64,000 bases of DNA. Origin: Posidonia oceanica. Taxonomy: Eukaryota; Streptophyta; Magnoliopsida; Alismatales; Posidoniaceae. The notes under the pieces are model-generated. The model saw nothing but the letters and a program-made list of their open reading frames with translations. It searched no databases and was not told the origin of the DNA. Where the stretch lies: contig JAZBRS010000049.1 in assembly GCA_037176725.1 (NCBI GenBank), forward strand, positions 11,798,001 to 11,862,000, given 5' to 3'. A program made the translations under genes and the position numbers. This document shows positions 1-10,006 of the stretch, in pieces (the stretch's first letter is position 1; the number at the start of each line of letters is the position of its first letter).

Positions 1-1249
1 CGCGCGAGATGCCGGCATCTGGTGGTTACGGCGGCGCAAGTTGGGCGTAGGTGGTTGGACCGATTCGGTCCACCATTTGCCAAGCTAAAGGCATGGCTAG
101 GATCGGGGGAACGTCGCGGACGTTCCTTGATCATCGGCGGTTTGTTTCGCGTCACGTGGAGAGCGCAGCTCACCGATGAAGTCCACAGGACTTCAAGGTC
201 GGGGCGCCGCCCTAGGCGGTGACTGACTGCAGATTGCAGCTGTCGTCGGCCCGACTTTGGGCCGACATCCCCGACGGCAGAAGCCACCGTTTCTCCTTCT
301 GTTTGTTGCTATGCATGCGTGGATGTTTACTCTTCAATCTTGTATATTTGCATCTGTATTTGCTTGTGTGTCAGCAGCAAGGTTAGGCTCCAAAGTTGGC
401 TATCCGGTCAGCTGGTTTGCAGTCGAGCCGCCTCTCAAAGGGGCAACTGATTGCAACTTAGCAGACCGTCGGCCCCAACTTTGCTTTGGCATACCTCGTT
501 GCCTAGACCCTCGTTTGAGTTGCTATTTGTTCCATTGCATTCGTGGTTTGTTCTTCTGTAGGTTTGCATCATTTGTTTTACTTTTTCGCATTGCATGGGT
601 TCCAGATCTAGCCCAGAAGTTGACTGTTTGGAACACGGGTTTGCAGCTTGAGTTACCGCCGATGGTGGTGACTCACCTGTAAACTCTGGCAGTTTTTTCG
701 GCTAACTTTGGGCCACTGTAACTGGCGACCCATGCATCCATTTTCGCATCTGTTAGCATGCATGCACTCCCTAGTATGCCATCTTTAATTTCATGTAATC
801 AATTGCAAGTTTCGAAATCATTTGCATAGGTTTTTCCTCTATTGAAGTTGCTGTTTTGGGTGGTCTGTAACATGGCTGCCGCCTGTCTGGGAGGCGGCTT
901 GCATAGCCTCCCCTCTGACAGGCGATTCAGCCCTGTTTTAGGTAGCCCCCCCTCGCCGCCGTTTTGCCGCCTTGCACCGCGGCCGTTTTGTTTTCTGATT
1001 GCATGATTCTCTTCCTTAGCATGTCATTTGCACTATCATGCATTCATTTTTAGGTTTTAGTCATGTTTGCTAGCCTTGCTAGGGCGACGAAGCCACTATC
1101 TGGGATCTGTAAAGCCTAGCCGCTGCCTCTGAGGGTGACCTGAGCTGCCGCCTGTGCTACAGGTGACCAGCCTGGCTGCCCAGATGGCCGGCGACTGGCT
1201 CTGCAGGCCAATCAGTGGCCGTTGTCCCCCTTTGCTTGCCTCGTTTTCC

Positions 1250-1720
1250 ATGCCTTCTCTTGCATCTAGCATCTGCATCATTTTTCGTGCTTTTGCATCG
1301 TTTTCCATGCTTGCATCGTTTTCTGTGCCGCTTGCATCATTTTTCGTGCCACTTGCATCGCTTTCCGTGCTACTTTTGCATTGTTTTTCGTGCCTGCATC
1401 GTTTTCTACACTACTTGCATTGCTTTCCGTGCCGCTTTTGCTTTGCTTGCCTTGATTTCCGCACCGCTTTTGCGTGTCACTCGCTTGCATCGTCTTACGC
1501 GCCAGTATTTGTTTTATTTGCATATCACCTGCATTTGCATCGTTTTGCGTGCCCGCTTTGTTTTATTTGCATACCGCTAGCATTTGCATTGTTTTGCATG
1601 CCACATTGTTTTCTTTTGCATATCGCTTGCCTTTGCACCATTTCCCGCGTCTGCTTTTGCTTTATCCCTTCCATGTTGATTGCATTGTATGGTTTTCTTC
1701 GTAGTTTTGCTTTATCGCCT
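1250..1720 (+). repeat. Degenerate tandem repeat in LTR A (GCATCGTTTTCCGTGC type)
   Basis: Units of roughly 17-25 bp with the core TTGCATCGTTTTCCGTGC recur many times with substitutions. The same core occurs in the LTRs of D (as its reverse complement, GCACGGAAAACGATGC) and, as TCGTTTTGCGTGCC, in the LTRs of E. In each LTR it lies a few hundred bases upstream of the conserved box. Confidence 0.75.
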
Positions 1721-1960
1721 GCATTTGCATTAGGGCAGTGATGCTTACTGCCTAGGTGTTCTTATGAACCAAGGCTTGCCTGTTCGGAACCCTAGTAACA
1801 TTGCTGAGCCTATAGGTTGCACATTTAATTTCCCCTGCATGGCTTTCAAGCACTTAGGCATTTAAAGCATTAGGCATGCATTGCATTTATCACCCTAAGG
1901 CATACAGTAAAAGGCAAGCAATTGTCGACATTCCTGCATTTACGAGCGAGAATGCCTAGG

Positions 1961-2029
1961 AAGACCGATTCCTCGGGCGTGTCGGAGGTGCCTAACACCT
2001 TCCCTGCACGTAACAGGAGTCCTTACCCT
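1961..2029 (+). promoter_or_regulatory. Conserved LTR box (copy in A)
   Basis: This 69-bp block contains AAGACCGATTC, GTGCCTAACACCTTCC and ACAGGAGTCCTTACCC. It recurs almost unchanged at 6575-6643 (C), 24114-24181 and 47379-47446 (E), and inverted at 48762-48829 and 60081-60148 (D), while surrounding LTR sequence has diverged. Its function is unknown. Its place some 300-375 bp before the LTR end suggests a role in RNA 3' processing, packaging or strand transfer. Confidence 0.8.
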
Positions 2030-2324
2030 TCTCTAGGCCGCATCGACCTTGTGTCGTGCATCTGCATTGCTTTTGCATGCTTTCTAATTGCATTTCGCTT
2101 TCCTTTTATCTTCTTTACCTATTTTTCCTAGTTTTTTTTTGTTTTAATAAAATTAGGTGGCGACTCCCTTTCTTTCCTTTTCCCTTTGATTTCGTCCCTA
2201 TTTTCGGTGTCTTTTGAGTCGAGTTTTCTCCTCAGATTCACCCGCATATAGTGACCCTAGTTCCGATAGGTGCACGCGAGCTTTGACATCGTGCATGGAC
2301 GATCCGAATTTCAGGATTACTACA

Positions 2325-3751
2325 CTTGGCAAACCAACTACTGGACTTTGCGGCCAAATCCCGCGCTGTTCGTGAGGCTACAAATACAATTAAACATCTG
2401 GGAAGCACGACGGCGTTCCTAGAAGCACACACATGCATTCAAAAGTAGAAATGGCCTTCTGGAACTCTCTCCCCACCTCATGGGTTTCATCGCCGGTAGC
2501 CAAGCTTTCCGACGTCCGTCGAGATGAACGGGGAAGTCTCAGGCTTACACACGGCTCACCGAAGGCTTGGGGGAGTTGAGACAAAGGCAAGGGAAGAAAC
2601 AGAAGTAAAAATGATCAACCGAAGGCCCCCAACCACTAGGCTCGCCGGCATTGGCCAACCACGACGGTGTCCGACCACGAGGGAGGTGGGGAGCATGTGT
2701 GGAGGCACCTGGAACGCCGCTGAATAGCTGGGAACGTCGGTGGCAGTCCAGCGGAGCTAAAGAGCGAGCCAAATTGGGGCGACCGAGCCTCCCTGATGCT
2801 TTCGCGACTCACCGAAGTCGATGAAGACGACTCCAAGGCGTGGGAATTAGATACCCAAAAGCACGGGAAAACATGCAAAAATTGTTCCCCTCCAGTGGGG
2901 AACAAGAAGCAAGCAAGGAGGAAGGAGTTACCTGTGTGTGGGCAGTTGTCTCCTTTGGCGCCAGCGAGTCCAAGCGGTGGCGAGCTCGGAAGATGGCGAA
3001 CGAGGGGAGTGGAACTGGGCACTGAATGCTCAGAGGAGTTCTCTCTCGCACAAGGATCGCTTTGGCATGCTCTAGAGTCAGTGGAAGCTCTAGCAAATGC
3101 GTGTGGTGAAGTGTGAGAAGGTTGGGTTCGCCAGTTTTGTTTGGCAAGGGCACTGGCAAGGAGGACGGTGGCAGAGGCATGCTCCGGAGTTGGTGGCAAG
3201 AGGTGACATGCACGGGAGCGAGCGTAGAGAGACAGGCGTGGTAGGTGAGGAGGTGGCGTGCGCGGCGTGGAGCAGGTTGGCAAGGGGTGGCCGGAAAAGT
3301 CCAAACGAGCACGCGACGGGAGAGTTCAAAGCTCTGTATCTCACAGTTAGTTGCCCCTCAGGATGGCGACTAAACCAGTCGCCACTTAAGTTGGTGACAG
3401 CATGGTCGCCACAATGAACAGCGATTATGCATGAGATCCAGTAGGCTGGGCTGGCTGGGCTTGTGTGTTAGGTTCAAAGGTGAGTTGTAAAGTGGTAGGG
3501 TTTTGGAGTTTTAAAAGGGGTTATGGGCTTCTCAAAAAAAGGATTTGTGGGCTTTGGTTTTTGAAATGGGCTTGGGTATGAATTGGGCTTGGGCTTAGTG
3601 TTTTGGTTTTGGGATTAGGTTTAAATGGAGTGAAGGATTTGGTTAAAGTTTTGGTTGAGGTTTTGGATGGGGTTTTGGTCGAGTTCGCCCCTTCTGAGCA
3701 AGCTTCCATAAAGATCTGCCGACGGTCAACTGCAAAAACAGGGTGTCTACA
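2325..3751 (-). mobile_element. Element G: minus-strand LTR fragment, same lineage as C
   Basis: Read on the minus strand, this begins TGTAGACACCC at 3751 and follows the order of the first part of the C LTR. A GGAAG-TTGCTCAGAAG stretch near the start is followed by a run of AAAACC/AACC-rich sequence, then GTGGCGACTGG motifs. The 20-mer at 2399-2418 is the reverse complement of the one at 5450 in C. The fragment stops abruptly at 2325, where the end of LTR A begins. This is best explained by insertion of A into the G LTR, with the rest of G lying left of the window. The open frames on both strands here are proline/serine-rich and not convincing genes. Confidence 0.65.
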
Positions 3752-4292
3752 ACACCAAGGGCATCTTTTTTTTATCGCCCTGTGGTATCACACCACCGTC
3801 TGCATCCAAGCTGACATACCTAACTATCACGGGCCTATCCGTAGCTTTTGCCCCACTTTTGGGTTTTGGTGCTCGTATCACCCTTTGCGGTTGATGGGTC
3901 CGAAACCTATCACTTATCATATCACCCTTTGTGGTCGATGGGTCTGAAACCTATCACTTATCGTATCACCCTTTGCGGTTAATGGATCCGAAACCTATCA
4001 CTTATCGTATCACCCTTTGCGGTCGATGGGTCCGAAACCTATCACTTATCGTATCATCCTTTGCGGTCGATGGGTTCGAAACCAATCACTTATCATATCA
4101 CCCTTTGCAGTCGATGGGTCCGAAACCTATCATTCATCATCAACACTCTCTTGCAGTCGATGGGTTCGAAACCTATCATTCATCATCAACACTCTCTTGC
4201 GGTCGATGGGTTCGAAACCTATCATTTATCACATCGTGCATCACTTCCGGTTGGTTGGATCATAAACTATCGCTTCCGGTTGATAGGACTAT
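3752..4292 (+). mobile_element. Fragment F: 3' UTR of an E-like element
   Basis: Its first 60 bases resemble part of the 3' UTR of element E (37880-37915 and 38408-38445): a GGGCATCTTTT stretch followed by CGCCCTGTGGTATCA. It then passes into tandem hairpin repeats. The array is cut in mid-unit at 4292 by the LTR of C, and F has no polypurine tract before that LTR. F is therefore probably old host sequence for C rather than the 3' end of C itself. Confidence 0.6.
3878..4260 (+). repeat. 44-bp tandem repeat with hairpin core (F)
   Basis: Five or more units of about 44 bp contain CCCTTTGCGGTCGATGGGT and then CCGAAACCTATCACTTATC. They are followed by two or three longer units with CATCATCAACACTCTCTTG. 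Each unit holds an inverted repeat GATGGGT-N5-ACCTATC (one G.U pair). It matches the second hairpin of the repeats in D and E. Confidence 0.85.
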
Positions 4293-6943
4293 TGTAGACA
4301 CCCCAATTTGACAGACTTTTAGTTGGAGAATCTCTGGAAGTTTGCTCAGAAGATGGTACAACGAATCCTATTCAAAATCCTACCCAAAACCAACCCAAGA
4401 CCATCCAATTCCATTTCACAAACTTAACCCAAGCCTTAAACCAACCCAAGCCAAACACAAGCCCAATAGCAGCTCAGTTTAATGAGTTGCACACTCAGGC
4501 ACCGCATGCAGAGGCGACTAGACCTCGTCGCCAAGATTAGTGGCGACTGGGTTTGGCTCCACGGGTAGCGGCGACTGGACTATAACTCAAGCCACCGCCC
4601 AAGCCCTTCCCGTGCGGCTACTGTTGGTCGTCGTCTCCTGCCACCCATCCCCTCAGCCACTTACTCGCCCACTCCTGGCCATGCACTACACGCCAACAGC
4701 CACTAACTCCCTGCCACCAGTCACCCTCTTTGCTGGCAATCTTCTCGCTCTCTCCTAAGCCACTGCTACAGCTGTCCACCTCCCCTGCAGCCGACGACTT
4801 CGTCGTCCTCTCCTTGCCACCATACTTACTTCCTCGACTTCCAAGCCTTCTCACAGCCACTCACACCACCACCTCTGCACCTCGTCTGCCACCCCATCCT
4901 TCCCTTTTGCTTTGGCTGGCAAACAAAACCAAGGCACCCAACAGTGAACCCATCACCACACCTGCAATTGTGAGCCCCCAGAGCGAAATTGAGAATCCCC
5001 AGAGCGTTCCCCATTCTTCCTTGTGCGATCCCGAGCATTCCAGAGTGAATCCAATGCCTTTCCAAGCCTCGCTGTTACCTCCTTCTCCAACTCCGGCAAA
5101 CCTTCTCTGCCAACTTCGGTGAGCCACAGAGGTGGTTTTCCTCAATACATTGCCTCTTCCTTTCTTTCCCAAATAGTTAGTTTGTGTCTTTGCGCTCTCG
5201 ACAAGGAGGCGCAGCAACGCCAGCGAGGTGCCGGCAGAGGTGGGAAAGAGGCATGAGCCTCTCTCCTCGACCTGCAAGTGCTCCCTCGCATCCTCCTCCA
5301 CGCCACAAAGCTTCCCAGCCAACTCCTCGAGCCTTCAGCCGCCTCTGTGGCTGGAGTTCGACGAGCAACGGCAGTGCAAAGTGGAGGAGTTGGGTGGAGC
5401 TCCTCAAGCCACCATTTTCCACACCGAAGGTGTGGTTGGGTTCGTGGGAACGCCGTCGTGCTTCCCCGACCCTCCTTGGCATTTTAGGCTTCGACCAACT
5501 GGTAAATTTTGGCGTTGAAGTCCGGTGAATGGACTGCCAGATCAGCCGCCAGCATGAGCGGCGACTGACCTGCAACTCGACCTGCCTGCCGGCCGAACTT
5601 TGAGCCACTACTCTAGCCAACTCAAAGTTTCTTTTTTACATGTTTGTTATATATTCGTAATCTTGGATGTTAGATCTGCATGCTTGTATAATTAGATTTC
5701 CATTTTGCATCGTCGTGGGTTCTAGATTTGGCCATGAACTTGGCTGTTTGAGCTACTAGAGTTGCAAGTCTGTCGCCAGTCCAACCAGTGACTCAGCTGC
5801 AACTCGAGTCAACCGTCTGACCAACTTTAGGCCACCATATCTTGTGACCCATTTGTCCATTTCATTGTTTGAATGCATGCTTTTACTCCTGGTTGTGCCA
5901 GCTTTAACTCCATGTGTTTGGTTTCAAGTTGTACTTTGATTATCTAGCTTGTTCTTGGCAATGAAAGCCACTACTTGGGAACACTGTGAATGGCCGTGTC
6001 GCTTGATGCAGCGGTGACCACCCTGAGCGCCACTCACTACTGGGTTGGCTGCTGCTCTCAATGGTGACCCACTCTGCAGTTCAAGTAGTGAGCGAGCCGT
6101 TGGTCTGCCGCCTTGTCGCTTCGCTTTCTCGACTTGTTTCTATAATGATCTTGATGTTGAGCATGCTATCTGTGATTCCTAGGTTTTAATTTTCAATTTC
6201 ATATCACTTTTATATCCCTTTTGTGGCAATGATCGCTGCTGTGTGGGGAACTAGATTTGTGCCTCTGCCGCTTGCCCTACCGGCAACAAGCATAGCCGCC
6301 TATCAGACAGGCGACCCATGCACTGATCCAGGTAGTGTATTTAGCCGCCTTTGTTGTCACTTTTTGCCTGCTTCATTTAATGCTTCTGGTTTCAGATTCG
6401 TTTCCCTTGTTGTTTATCGCCTCTCTATGATATTTTATCTTTGATCAATCGCTTTTAAACAAGGTTTGCTAAGCTTCGCATGGTTTATAATTGCATATTG
6501 CATATCGCCTTAGGGCGAACATAAACCGGCATTTATTTGCCAACATTTGCCACACAATAGCAGATCAGTTAAGAAAGACCGATTCCTCAGGCATGTCGGG
6601 GGTGCCTAACACCTTCCCCGCACGTAATAGGAGTCCTTACCCTTTCTCTGGACCGCATTGACTTTGTGTCACACATTCGCATTGGATTTTACATGCTTTC
6701 GAAATGCATAAGTTTTCCTTACACGTTCCTTGTACGGTTTTCCTAGTTTTTCCATTTTAATAAATTAGGGGGCGACTCCATGTCTTTTCTTTTATTTTCC
6801 TTTTGCGTTCGTCTCTGTTTTTTTCGGTGTTTTCAAGTCGAATATCCCTCCTCAAATCCACCTGCTAATAGTGACCTACTATCAGTCGGTGCACGCGAGC
6901 TTTGTCATTGTGCATGGACGCGCTGATTTTTAGTGTTACTACA
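4293..6943 (+). repeat. 5' LTR of element C
   Basis: The LTR is 2651 bp with TG...CA ends. It contains several GTCGCC/GGCGAC inverted-repeat modules (for example 5535-5570 and 6296-6315), the conserved box at 6575-6643, an AATAAA near 6759, and a PBS-like GGGGCGACTCC at 6769-6779. The flanking five bases on the left are ACTAT; the partner duplication is not in the window. Confidence 0.8.
6575..6643 (+). promoter_or_regulatory. Conserved LTR box (copy in C)
   Basis: This copy carries AAGACCGATTC, GGTGCCTAACACCTTCCCC and AGGAGTCCTTACCC, as in the copy in A. It lies 300 bp before the LTR end. Confidence 0.8.
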
Positions 6944-6944
6944 G

Positions 6945-6964
6945 TGGCGACTCTGCTGGGGATA
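6945..6964 (+). other. Primer-binding site of C (tRNA-Arg type)
   Basis: TGGCGACTCTGCTGGGGATA starts one base after the LTR end. It is complementary, with one or two mismatches, to the 3' end of a plant tRNA-Arg (ends ...CCCCAGTGGAGTCG-CCA), the primer I associate with Ogre-type elements. Confidence 0.8.
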
Positions 6965-7441
6965 CTAGACTTCGACTTTCATTTCCACTCTTTCACTTTC
7001 TGTGTGGCTTATCTCTTTGCTTAGCTTAGCATTTGTTGCCTTGTTTATTTGCTTATCGCATCATCCTTTATTCATTGCCTATCTCAGCATTTGTTCACCT
7101 TATCTGCTTATTTACTACTTTAATTCATGCACTTTCCTTATTCTAGCATTTAATTGCCATGCCTGCATGATTATTGCATTAATCCATGCCTTTTGTCTGA
7201 TGCTTGGGTTATGTCACACAAGTATGCCATGTCACTTCACTTAAGCACATGCCATGCTTGTATATGCCTTTTGATGTGCTGATTGTCTTTCATTTTCACT
7301 AAGCATGTCCACAACATTAGCACATACCATGCGCATGCCTTTTGTAATGACATGTGTGTGGATGTGGATTTTGAGGGTGTGTAGATGAAGATGACGATGC
7401 TTCCACAACATTGTCAACTTATTGTGATTGCCACTTATCAA

Positions 7442-8937
7442 TGGGTAGACAAGGCGCCTGGGGAGATGATGATGATGTGAGTAGTAGGCTCACTAGATCG
7501 ATGGCAGGATATCATCCAGCGGCTTCCTCGTGTTACGTAAGCGTATTCGTTTCCTAAAAAAAACAAGTAACAGAAGATCTGGATGAGTTCGTGTGTAGTA
7601 AATCGATCAAATAAGTAAGAAACAAAGAAGGTAAATGTAACTGATACTAACCGGGGAATGTTCTCTGCATGCATATGCCATGAATCTAATCTAAAGAATA
7701 CAATAATGAAAATAAAGAGAATGGAAGACGATACTCCCTTCACCCTCGTGCTGTATGCAGTGGGATGAGGAAGAGGAGGCATGATTGGAGCTCCAAGTAT
7801 CCATGGGATCTCTGAATTGAAGGTGGAGGCTAGGGTTTCTCTTAGAAGATGACTATCTCTCTCTCTTAAAACCCTAAAAATCTCCTTAAACCCTAAAAAT
7901 TGGCCTCCTCTAATGAATTCGCCTCCCCCCAGGCACTAACTCACGGGGCCTTTTTATAGGTTCATGGGACACAGGTGGCTTAGACCGTGGAAGGTTCTAG
8001 AAGCTTTTAGAAGAAAACTGATATTTATTGCTAGTCGCCGCATAAGGGGGCGACCGACACAAATATCTCCCGAAAAGATCGTGGAAATGCCGGGGAAACT
8101 CTGCGTGACCAGGTCAGCAGAGTCCACGTCAGCTAGTCGCCTGTAACATAGGCGCCTAGCTGTAGCACCATTCCAGGCTAAATAAAAGATTTGTTTCTGA
8201 TTTTTAGGAGATAAATCTTAGATTTGCTTCTGATTTTTAGGAGATAAATCTTAGATTGAAAAACGTGTTAAAAGATCTAGATCTTAATTTAGAAGCCACC
8301 TAGGATTTTCTAGATTATTCCTTAATTGGTTATATGATTTTTTGTGTTATATCATAAATTAAATATTTGAAGATCATGGAAATATCGATAATTTACAGAA
8401 AAAGGGTTATAGTAATTTATAAAGCCCCCATATATTATATTAATGTCCAGGATATTAATTATCAAGCTAGAGAGAGAGGCAAGTTGCTAGTCGCCTGTCT
8501 CAGAGGCGCCTACACATTCCAGTCGCCCCTCTGAAAGGCACCTGGATGTGTCGCTGCTCTGGGAGGCGACTAGCTAGGTCTTTTGCGTTTTTAATCCTAT
8601 CTTTTAAGTTAATCCAAAGAAACATGATAAAAGCCCGGAAAACTTTAGAAATCTCATGAAATCGTAAAAACATCTTCTTTAACTCAAATCTGCCACTGAT
8701 CTGAGTAGGAATAAAGGGTACTTGAGGTACTCGGACTTGCCACGAGTCTGAGTGCGTTAGCTATGCCACAGCTAACAGCCTTGAGTCAAGTAAAATCAAG
8801 CGATGCTTTAAACAAATCACGAAAAATCTAGAAAATGTGTTATTAAGCCTTAGTTGTGTGATATGGGGCGCCTAGCTGGTTCCTATCCTCTAAGAACTCT
8901 CAGAAATGCAAAAATGGAATATCTACAAATGCCCCTC
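7442..8937 (-). repeat. 3' LTR of element H
   Basis: Read on the minus strand, the LTR begins TGTAGATATTCC at 8937, directly after a polypurine tract, and ends ...CTACCCA near 7442. Within it are a TATA box (7949-7960) and five GTCGCC/GGCGAC inverted-repeat modules between 8030 and 8580. At about 1.5 kb it is much shorter than the LTRs of A, C, D and E, and it lacks their conserved box, so H belongs to a different subfamily. The open frame at 7438-7782 (minus) has no recognisable domain and I do not call it a gene. Confidence 0.65.
7949..7960 (-). promoter_or_regulatory. TATA box in LTR of H
   Basis: On the minus strand this reads CCTATAAAAAGG, a strong plant TATA box. It is followed by sequence that could start transcription near 7925 and leaves about 480 bp of R-U5. 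Alternating AAACCCTAA-like (telo-box) motifs follow at 7860-7900. Confidence 0.6.
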
Positions 8938-8950
8938 CTTGAAGTTGATC
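8938..8950 (-). other. Polypurine tract of H
   Basis: The minus strand reads AAGGAGGGGCATT immediately before the LTR start TGTAGATATTCC. The tract has the same form as those of D and E (AGGGAGGGGCATC). Confidence 0.8.
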
Positions 8951-9940
8951 TTGGAACAAGATCGATTCCAAGGTAAGAACTATGTCCTATTGAGCATTTC
9001 CTGAAAAGGAGAGCTCTGTCTCAAACAATTTGCCATCAAGGTAGCCAAAAGAAAGATAAAAAGAGGTTTAAACTGCCATCATATTGGAGACTCAAGCATG
9101 GAGGGGTCAAGTCGGTTTCGGAACTATGTGTCACAGCCGATGTCATGACCAAGTCAACCATGTAAGGGTGCTCCAACGGGGCAGGAACTAAGGAGGAAAT
9201 CGTGGGGTTTTATCTCGACACGATCGAAAGGAGTTTGGCATCTCGTTTGAGACTTTACTCGGATTGGAATTGATAAAAGGATAGGTAGGAACTGGGTTGG
9301 CTCTAGGAGAATCACATGTCCTAAGGGTTTCTAACACTCTTGAAGGTCATATTGCTCCGTCCGTGCTCCACTTCCAATGATATGAGAAAATGCATGGATG
9401 CATGATTCGAACAAACAATGATAATGCAAGGTCAACATACGATGCAATGAATGGTCCATATGCTAGGTTAGGCCGGAGGGGTACGGTTGGTCCCAAACCA
9501 TATAGACATATGCAAAATGAATGAAATGCAATTTGTTGTGGTCAAGTGTTTTCCATCCTCGAGTGTGACCGGTACTCTCAGGGAAGGACCGTCGTCCCAC
9601 AGCTCGATTTGGCAAGTAAAGAGGCTCTATGCATAGAGAACTGGGTGAGGGAGTGAACCCTTCACCTGCCAAACCGATGTTTCGTCTTTTAGTCGCAGCA
9701 GTTGTGTCAGTGGACACGGTGTGAGCTTTAAGGCAGGGGCTCATTCCTCGTCTTTGCTTTTCAGTTCGTAGTTGCGCAGAATCATACTTCATGCGAGGGG
9801 GCGAAGGATGGTCTGTCTTATTGTTCCAGTCGCGGCTGTGCTTGGCGCCCGGAGTAGTCGCCGATTGCCGGGGCGACGTGCAATCTTCTGGCTATTTTAT
9901 CTCTGAATCTGATTTATCCTCCATTTTTCTCGATAGGAGG
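8951..9940. other. 3' UTR of H next to the LTR
   Basis: No gene is recognised here. Close to the polypurine tract is a perfect inverted repeat GATCTTG-GAA-CAAGATC (about 8953-8969). At 9825-9875 there are two more GTCGC/GGCGAC modules. The open frame at 9463-9792 (minus) shows no domain. Confidence 0.5.
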
Positions 9941-9950
9941 GGATAAAAGG
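9941..9950 (+). promoter_or_regulatory. TATA-like box of antisense gene 1 in H
   Basis: GGATAAAAGG lies 57 bases upstream of the ATG at 10007, on the strand opposite to H transcription. It fits a core promoter with a short 5' UTR. It is a motif match only. Confidence 0.4.
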
Positions 9951-10006
9951 AGGCCGTACTCGTCTTCCAGAGGTCATTCTGCAGAATTAATCCTCTCCCT
10001 TTGACC

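Larger units (their letters stand above)
1..2324 (+). mobile_element. Element A: 3' portion of an Ogre/Tat-type LTR
   Basis: This is the right-hand part of a plus-strand LTR that begins outside the window. It ends in TACA at 2321-2324 and aligns by eye with the distal half of the element C LTR: both have a GGGTTC-AGAT-TGGCC stretch (about 599 here, 5718 in C), the conserved box, an AATAAA-containing tract, and a terminal section with GTGCACGCGAGCTTTG. No primer-binding site follows 2324, so it is more likely a 3' LTR or a truncated copy than a 5' LTR. It holds many short open frames, all low-complexity and T-rich on one strand. I regard none as a gene. Confidence 0.75.
4293..7441 (+). mobile_element. 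Element C: 5' LTR, PBS and leader, interrupted by H
   Basis: A plus-strand LTR runs from TGTAGACACCCC at 4293 to TACA at 6943, followed after one base by a primer-binding site and by about 480 bases of leader. The leader resembles that of E (24501-25060), for example in the spacing of CATGCC and ATGCCTTTTG stretches. No gag, pol or second LTR of C is found in this window. The leader stops near 7441, where the 3' LTR of H begins, so H probably inserted here and the rest of C lies beyond 64000. Confidence 0.75.

Noticed and set aside
1154..1741. Plus-strand open frame of 195 codons rich in Cys, Phe and Leu
   Set aside because: It is the translation of the T-rich GCATCGTTTTCC repeats; parallel frames exist in all three phases.
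2796..3312. Overlapping frames on both strands, up to 222 codons
   Set aside because: They lie in a degraded LTR fragment (G) and have no domain; the matching part of LTR C is not open in the same frames.
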